DNA from: Bacteroidota bacterium
Lineage (GTDB): Bacteria > Bacteroidota > Ignavibacteria > SZUA-365
Length of the DNA: 10,487 bases
NCBI GenBank assembly: GCA_018224345.1
Contig: JAGTUW010000316.1
Coordinates: 1 to 10,487 of the forward strand
Direction of reading: 5' to 3'
The notes below the pieces were generated by a model. That model was given only the letters and a program-made list of their open reading frames with translations, made no database searches and had not been told where the DNA came from. Positions within the stretch are counted from its first letter, which is position 1; each line of letters opens with the position of its first letter. Shown here in pieces: positions 6,417 to 10,487 of this stretch. The translations under genes and the position numbers were made by a program.

Positions 6417-7766
6417 TCAGGCCGCAGAGCTCTTCCTGCTGCGCTGCTGTTGCATTACGCGTTGCTTGCCGAGCCGCAGCCACTGTACCAGCGGGATGTT
6501 CGCCGGACAGGTGAAAGCGCAACTCCCGCACTCCATACAGACCGTAATCCCGAGACGCTCCGCCTCGTCAAGCATGTTGAGTTCGGAGAGCCGCGCAAGA
6601 CGTGTGGGCATAAGATGAAGCGGACAGACATCAATGCATTTACCACAGCGCAGACAGGCGGTTTCCTCCTGTCTGCGGACATCCTCACGCGTCAATACCA
6701 CGATCCCTGAGGTCGCTTTCATGATCGGTGCGTTGAGATCATGCTGTGCGACACCCATCATGGGACCACCGACAACGACCTTGGCCGCATTGTCCGTCAA
6801 TCCGCCACAATAGGCAATCACCTCTGAAAGCGATGTCCCTACTGGGACAATCAGGTTCTTCGGAGTATGAATTCCCCGGCCGGTCACGGTCAATGCCGCG
6901 GTGATCGAAACCTCACCTTTCACGACAGCATCGTAAATGGCTGTGGCAGTCCCGATGTTTTGAATCACGACGCCGACTTCCAACGGCAGTTTCCCTACGG
7001 GAACGACACGGCCATTGACTGCCTTGATAAGCATTTTCTCCGCCCCTTGCGGGTACTTTGTCTGTAGCGTACAGATCGAAATTCCTTCTTCGCTGGCAAC
7101 CGCTCGCTCCATCGATGCAATCGACTGCGGTTTGTTCTGTTCAATACCGATCACACCCTTGTGCACACCCAATGCACGCATGATCAGACGAAGACCGGCA
7201 ACGATGTCGTCCGGACGCTCGATCATAAAGCGGTCATCACGTGTCAGATAGGGCTCGCATTCACAACCGTTGAGAATCACGGTTTCAATTGCCTTGCCCT
7301 CAGGTGGAGTGAGTTTGACGAAAGTGGGGAACGCCGCGCCGCCCTGGCCGACAATCCCCGCCTCCTTCACACGTGATCGAATATCCTCAACGGAGACCGT
7401 CGCCGGATCAAGCGGAGGAAGGGTCACTGGTGCAGGGGCATCCTCCCCTTCCTTCGGCTCGAATGGCACGATGGTAATCGCATCCTTCGAATAACCGCTG
7501 CTGTGACTTTCGCGTCCGATACTCTTCACCGTTCCGGTTATCGGACTGTGCACAGGGGCCGAGATGAAACCATCGGCTTCGGCAACAACCTGCCCCTCTG
7601 CCACGACGGCTCGTTTTGCCACGAGGGGTTTCGCCTCCTTGCCAAGATGCTGTGAGAGAGGGATAATCACCATGCTCGGCGCAGGCATGCGTTCGAAGGC
7701 GCAATGTTCGCTGAGTTCCTTTTCTTCGGGAGGATGCACGCCTCCGGGAAATGTCTTGAACTTCAT
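6417..7766 (-). CDS. rnfC: Rnf complex subunit C, NADH-binding Fe-S flavoprotein
   Basis: RnfC (449 residues) is the peripheral cytoplasmic subunit where NAD+ is reduced or NADH oxidised. The N-terminus K-T-F-P-G-G-V-H-P-P is the family hallmark and fixes the start. The nucleotide/FMN-binding core follows, with G-I-V-G-Q-G-G-A-A-F-P-T (137-148) and N-G-C-E-C-E-P-Y (166-173), then an SLBB-like region around 290-345. Two ferredoxin motifs are complete: C371-x2-C374-x2-C377-x3-C381-P and C410-x2-C413-x2-C416-x3-C420-P. The C-terminus ends soon after the second motif, as in the short form without the long alanine-rich tail of gammaproteobacterial RnfC. It is the first gene of the operon. No SD is visible ahead of the ATG (see findings). 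Confidence 0.96.
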   Translation of the reverse strand: MKFKTFPGGVHPPEEKELSEHCAFERMPAPSMVIIPLSQHLGKEAKPLVAKRAVVAEGQVVAEADGFISAPVHSPITGTVKSIGRESHSSGYSKDAITIVPFEPKEGEDAPAPVTLPPLDPATVSVEDIRSRVKEAGIVGQGGAAFPTFVKLTPPEGKAIETVILNGCECEPYLTRDDRFMIERPDDIVAGLRLIMRALGVHKGVIGIEQNKPQSIASMERAVASEEGISICTLQTKYPQGAEKMLIKAVNGRVVPVGKLPLEVGVVIQNIGTATAIYDAVVKGEVSITAALTVTGRGIHTPKNLIVPVGTSLSEVIAYCGGLTDNAAKVVVGGPMMGVAQHDLNAPIMKATSGIVVLTREDVRRQEETACLRCGKCIDVCPLHLMPTRLARLSELNMLDEAERLGITVCMECGSCAFTCPANIPLVQWLRLGKQRVMQQQRSRKSSAA

Positions 7767-7888
7767 AAGAATGCAAATCTGTATTGAGTACGTGGTTGCG
7801 GGAAGGTGTCGCGATGTGTCGAGATATGCGGTACAACCCTCGCATGATCAGTCGATCCTTAAAAAACACTACCGTTTATTTTTTCTTC

Positions 7889-7908
7889 AAAACCGGGATA
7901 CCCGTTTT
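7889..7908. promoter_or_regulatory. Inverted repeat AAAAC(c)GGG-ATA-CCCGTTTT
   Basis: An 8-base-pair inverted repeat with one unpaired C (7894) and a 3-base centre, flanked by T-rich sequence on its right. On the plus strand it resembles an intrinsic terminator, but no gene reads into it from the left, and none from the right on the minus strand. An operator for a dimeric regulator in the divergent promoter region is therefore at least as likely. Function is inferred. Confidence 0.35.
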
Positions 7909-7921
7909 CTTTCTTTCCGTT

Positions 7922-7960
7922 CGGTGTCCGACCTTTCGCATCTTCCGGTCCGTTACACCG
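7922..7960. other. Interrupted inverted repeat (CGGTGT..GACC / GGTC..ACACCG)
   Basis: Two matched segments form one interrupted stem: CGGTGT (7922-7927) with ACACCG (7955-7960), and GACC (7930-7933) with GGTC (7947-7950), around a 13-base loop. Ten base pairs with an internal loop could fold in RNA of either strand. No T-tract follows directly. It may be part of a leader or a protein-binding site; this is not established. Confidence 0.3.
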
Positions 7961-8011
7961 TTGTCCTGTAATATACGTGTCAGGCGATTAATTTCATACC
8001 TCTCCGCATCA

Positions 8012-8030
8012 AGACATCAAGATGATGTCT
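8012..8030. other. Perfect 8-bp hairpin AGACATCA-AGA-TGATGTCT
   Basis: Perfect 8-base arms around a 3-base loop, about 200 bases upstream of lysC. No T-run follows on either strand, so it is not a standard terminator. It is the first of three inverted repeats in the 110 bases before the candidate lysC promoter. Confidence 0.45.
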
Positions 8031-8062
8031 GGCAAAGACGCGAAATGAATGGAAACCGCCAA

Positions 8063-8092
8063 CCTCCCTGTCATGCACGCAACTCCGGGAGG
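8063..8092. other. Inverted repeat CCTCCC / GGGAGG
   Basis: Six perfect pairs (8063-8068 with 8087-8092) around an 18-base loop, with an alternative small CTCC/GGAG pairing inside the right arm. It could be part of a folded leader RNA or chance. Low weight by itself. Confidence 0.25.
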
Positions 8093-8108
8093 CCACAAGG
8101 CAATCGGG

Positions 8109-8122
8109 CTCTGCTGGCAGAG
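8109..8122. other. Inverted repeat CTCTGC-TG-GCAGAG
   Basis: Six-base perfect arms with a 2-base centre (in RNA, five pairs and a 4-base loop). A near-palindrome of this shape could equally be a binding site for a dimeric regulator of lysC, about 50 bases upstream of the candidate promoter element. Confidence 0.3.
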
Positions 8123-8170
8123 ACTGCGGATAGCGCGTGTGTGTATTTCCACCGGGACCTGTTTTTTCCG

Positions 8171-8178
8171 TATCTTTG
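8171..8178 (+). promoter_or_regulatory. Candidate lysC promoter element TATCTTTG (TAnnTTTG type)
   Basis: TATCTTTG matches exactly the TAnnTTTG -7 consensus described for Bacteroidota housekeeping promoters. It lies 46 bases before the lysC ATG, which would give a 5' leader of about 40 bases. The matching upstream TTG/TTTG (-33) element is not evident at the expected distance, so the call is weak. Confidence 0.35.
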
Positions 8179-8184
8179 TTTTTT

Positions 8185-8200
8185 CGCGCATTCGCGCATT
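8185..8200. repeat. Perfect tandem 8-mer CGCGCATT x2
   Basis: Two exact adjacent copies of CGCGCATT (8185-8192, 8193-8200) lie between the candidate promoter element and lysC, so they would fall at or just after the transcription start. Too short to assign a role. Confidence 0.6.
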
Positions 8201-8224
8201 GCGACACAGTATCGTTCGGAAGTC

Positions 8225-9607
8225 ATGATCATTATGAAATTCGGCGGGACCTCTGTTGAGGACGCAACCGCCATGGCAAATGTTTGTACGATCGTCAAAT
8301 CCCGCATCAAGCGGCAACCTGTCGTCGTGCTTTCCGCGGCGGCGGGTGTCACCAATGCCCTCATCAGATGCGCTGAACTCGCGGCCGAAGGCAAACGCAT
8401 CGAGGCGGGAACGGTACTCCGTGACACTGTCATCGACAGACATTACCGGATTATCGCCGATCTGATCAAAGGACTCAGTGAACAGGACGTCCTGATACGA
8501 CAGTTCAAAATGTTCGATGAGGAACTCCGCAGTCTGATTTACGGCATCTCGATTACAGGCGACCTCTCCCCCCGCGTACTGGATTTCTTCATGTCCTACG
8601 GCGAGCGCATGTCAACAGCCATTCTCACCGAGGCGCTTCGCGAATACAAGATCCGGGCCGATCTGCTTGATTCGCGCAAATGCATCATCACCGGCAGTAC
8701 GTTCGGCAAGGCCGAACCGCTACTCGACCTCACACGTGAGGCCTGCGAATTGCATCTTCGATCCCGTGTAAAGAAAGGGATTATTCCTGTCCTGCAGGGG
8801 TTTATCGGTGCGAACGAACGCGGGGTGACCACGACGCTGGGTCGCGGCGGTTCCGATTATTCCGCCGCTGTGGTCGGGACAGTGATGAACGTCGAGGATA
8901 TCGAGATCTGGACGGACGTCGACGGGATGCTCACCGCCGATCCGAATATCGTCCCGGGCGCGCTGCGCATCCGCGAAATGTCCTTCAGAGAAGCGTCCGA
9001 ACTCGCATACTTCGGTGCGAAAGTACTGCACCCCGCGACGGTTCTCCCGGCAATCGAAAAGGATATCCCGGTCCACGTACTCAATTCGCGCAGACCGCAG
9101 CTCTCCGGGACACTGATCAGAGCCCGTATCGCCTCCGCCGGTATCGCCGTAAAATCGATCTCCTACAAACGGGGGATCAGTATTCTGAATATCTCCTCGA
9201 CGCGCATGCTGGGGAGCTACGGCTTCATGAAGAAGATATTCGATATTTTCAATGAACATCAGACTGCCGTGGATCTGGTGACGACCTCCGAAGTGAGTAT
9301 ATCACTGAGCATCGAACACTCTCCGGATCTCGATGTTCTGGTGCGGGAACTGCGTCAATACGGTGAAATCACCGTGCAGAAGAACAAGGCGATTATCTGT
9401 ATCGTCGGTGAGCGGCTCCGTGCAGAACGCGGTATTGCCGCACGGGTATTCAGCAGACTGCGTGATGTCCCCGTCGACATGATCAGCCACGGAGCATCTG
9501 AGATCAATCTCACCTGCGTCATCGATGAGGATCGTGTACCGGAGGCGGTCACCGAACTGCATGATGAATTCTTCTCGCATATCCCGGAAGAGGGCGTATT
9601 CGAATAG
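8225..9607 (+). CDS. lysC: Aspartate kinase (lysine-type, monofunctional)
   Basis: Aspartokinase phosphorylates aspartate, the first committed step to lysine, threonine, methionine and diaminopimelate. The 460-residue protein has the kinase motifs K-F-G-G-T-S (5-10), S-Y-G-E-R-M-S (124-130), G-F-I-G and T-T-L-G-R-G-G-S-D (192-211), T-D-V-D-G-M-L-T-A-D-P (230-240) and F-G-A-K-V-L-H-P (263-270). Two ACT-type regulatory regions follow, at about 317-380 and 388-450, the second with M-I-S-H-G-A-S-E-I-N (419-428), as in feedback-inhibited enzymes. Length and layout fit the AK III/LysC group, without a homoserine dehydrogenase fusion. The frame is open upstream to 7784, but that part is non-homologous. 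The ATG at 8225 gives MIIMKFGGTS, and 8234 is an alternative; GGAAG at 8218-8222 is 2 or 11 bases away respectively, so the choice is uncertain by three codons. It is probably co-transcribed with lysA 75 bases downstream. Confidence 0.95.
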   Translation: MIIMKFGGTSVEDATAMANVCTIVKSRIKRQPVVVLSAAAGVTNALIRCAELAAEGKRIEAGTVLRDTVIDRHYRIIADLIKGLSEQDVLIRQFKMFDEELRSLIYGISITGDLSPRVLDFFMSYGERMSTAILTEALREYKIRADLLDSRKCIITGSTFGKAEPLLDLTREACELHLRSRVKKGIIPVLQGFIGANERGVTTTLGRGGSDYSAAVVGTVMNVEDIEIWTDVDGMLTADPNIVPGALRIREMSFREASELAYFGAKVLHPATVLPAIEKDIPVHVLNSRRPQLSGTLIRARIASAGIAVKSISYKRGISILNISSTRMLGSYGFMKKIFDIFNEHQTAVDLVTTSEVSISLSIEHSPDLDVLVRELRQYGEITVQKNKAIICIVGERLRAERGIAARVFSRLRDVPVDMISHGASEINLTCVIDEDRVPEAVTELHDEFFSHIPEEGVFE

Positions 9608-9682
9608 TCTTCAGCCACACCGATGGCAGCAGGTCGTCCGGATGCTGTCTGACGCATATGTGTCACAAGCAGGGATCGCGCA

Positions 9683-10487
9683 ATGAGCATAGCAGATGGG
9701 TTTATATATATTGATGGCGAGCTGCATTGCGGATCTCTCCGTATTGCCGATATCGTGCGCGAGACAGGAACCCCGCTCTATCTTTACAACCTTGATGCCG
9801 TTCTCGACCGCTTCGAGGCACACCGGACTGCCTTCGCCGGCTTTTCACACAGAACCTGTTACGCCGTCAAGGCGAATGCCTCGCTCCCCCTGCTCCAGAT
9901 TCTTGCCCGTGCCGGCTGTGGATTCGATGTCAATTCCAGAGGAGAACTCCATCGCGTCCTGAATGCTGGAGCAAAACCCCAGCACATCATCATGACAGGA
10001 GTCGGGAAATCCACTGCGGATATCCTGGACGGGTTGAGAGCGGGTATCGGTCTGTTCAATGTAGAATCTGCGAGCGAATGCCGCCTGCTCTCCGAACTTG
10101 CCACACAAGCGGGAACAGTGGCAAATGTGTTATTGCGGCTGAATCCCGATATCGAGACAGAAACGCATCCGTACATTTCGACAGGGGCAGCCGATCATAA
10201 ATTCGGGCTCTCCCCTTCGGACATTCGATCCCTCGCATCGCAGCACAGCTGGCTGCCCGGCCTCCGGATCGCCGGATTGGCCTTTCATCTCGGCTCACAG
10301 ATTCTTTCCCCTATGCCGTACGGTCAGGCAATGCGCATCCTGCTGCAGGTTCATGACGATATCGTACCGCTGCTTGGTTATGCACCGGGTGTCATCGACA
10401 TCGGTGGAGGGTACGGTGTGCGATACGAGGAGCATCAGGAAGTTCTTACCCCCGCACAGGTGGCAGCCGTCATCGCCGATGTCCTCA
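9683..10487 (+). CDS. lysA: Diaminopimelate decarboxylase, partial (C-terminus beyond right edge)
   Basis: A PLP-dependent, fold-type III decarboxylase converting meso-diaminopimelate to L-lysine, the last step of the pathway that lysC starts. The first 268 residues are visible, roughly two thirds of the usual 400-420. Motifs: Y-A-V-K63-A-N with the PLP-binding lysine, F-D-V-N-S-R-G-E-L (81-89), H-P-Y-I-S-T-G (162-168) followed by H-K-F-G-L (172-176), H202-L-G-S-Q-I, and the phosphate-binding glycine run D-I-G-G-G-Y-G (239-245). The ATG at 9683 has an AGGGA SD 7 bases upstream. The 75-base gap to lysC shows no terminator. The remaining catalytic Cys-x-x-x-Asp and substrate-binding residues should lie beyond the window. 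Confidence 0.95.
   Translation, partial: MSIADGFIYIDGELHCGSLRIADIVRETGTPLYLYNLDAVLDRFEAHRTAFAGFSHRTCYAVKANASLPLLQILARAGCGFDVNSRGELHRVLNAGAKPQHIIMTGVGKSTADILDGLRAGIGLFNVESASECRLLSELATQAGTVANVLLRLNPDIETETHPYISTGAADHKFGLSPSDIRSLASQHSWLPGLRIAGLAFHLGSQILSPMPYGQAMRILLQVHDDIVPLLGYAPGVIDIGGGYGVRYEEHQEVLTPAQVAAVIADVL

Larger units (their letters stand above)
7767..8224. other. Divergent rnfC / lysC intergenic regulatory region
   Basis: About 458 bases separate the divergent rnfC and lysC starts. I find no gene on either strand. The frame open upstream of lysC codes for low-complexity, arginine/serine/phenylalanine-rich sequence without family resemblance. Both operons must be driven from here. The half nearer rnfC is AT-richer (A/T tracts around 7859-7918), as expected for promoters. 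Several inverted repeats and one promoter-like element are listed separately. I looked for a lysine riboswitch ahead of lysC and did not recognise its conserved core. Confidence 0.6.

Noticed and set aside
7767..7785. TAnnTTTG-type promoter for rnfC (TACAGATTTG on the minus strand)
   Set aside because: The spacing is wrong (four bases between TA and TTTG), and no upstream TTG element is present.
7889..7918. Intrinsic terminator on the plus strand
   Set aside because: The hairpin plus T-rich flank has the look of one, but no plus-strand gene ends upstream of it; kept only as an inverted repeat.
7784..8224. N-terminal extension of 147 codons on the aspartate kinase frame
   Set aside because: The frame is open, but the translation is low-complexity and unlike any domain, it covers the promoter region, and the aspartate kinase family begins at M-x-x-M-K-F-G-G-T-S.
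7980..8224. Lysine riboswitch upstream of lysC
   Set aside because: I could not find the conserved core of the L box; the hairpins present do not follow its layout.

Overview
The window looks like a chromosomal piece of a Gram-negative-type, moderately GC-rich bacterium. The signs are a Tat-exported protein, RseC- and YbeD/DUF493-type proteins, and a membrane redox complex that needs a periplasm-like compartment for its covalent flavins. Shine-Dalgarno (SD) sites precede most genes. The Rnf gene order (C-D-G-E-A, with B last) is the one known from Clostridia and many Bacteroidota-like lineages rather than the gammaproteobacterial A-B-C-D-G-E order. One TAnnTTTG promoter-like element upstream of lysC would fit the Bacteroidota/Chlorobiota side, but the assignment is tentative.

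Minus strand, 7766 down to 1: one tightly packed operon, read right to left. It starts with rnfC, followed by rnfD, rnfG, rnfE and rnfA, most of them overlapping by ATGA or separated by 4 bases. Then come a Tat-signal protein with a C-terminal NusG_II domain, apbE (FMN transferase), rnfB and rseC. The last gene, DUF493/YbeD-like, runs off the left edge. All six Rnf subunits are present. The complex couples electron flow between reduced ferredoxin and NAD+ to ion movement across the membrane. ApbE is the enzyme expected to attach FMN covalently to RnfG and RnfD, so the complex and its maturation factor lie together. RseC-family proteins are repeatedly found with Rnf.

Between the two divergent units lies a non-coding region of about 460 bases (7767-8224) with several inverted repeats, a possible promoter and short tandem repeats. 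A 127-base gap before rnfD carries a direct repeat that duplicates its translation start region.

Plus strand, 8225 to the right edge: lysC (aspartate kinase with C-terminal ACT domains) followed by lysA (diaminopimelate decarboxylase, cut by the window end). These are the first and last steps of lysine synthesis, probably co-transcribed, and unrelated in function to the rnf operon.

The most notable points are three. RnfB appears to have lost exactly the four ligands of one [4Fe-4S] cluster in its C-terminal ferredoxin domain while keeping the four of the other. An unassigned Tat-exported NusG_II protein sits between rnfA and apbE. A duplicated ribosome-binding region precedes rnfD. I see no mobile element, CRISPR array, tRNA or rRNA.
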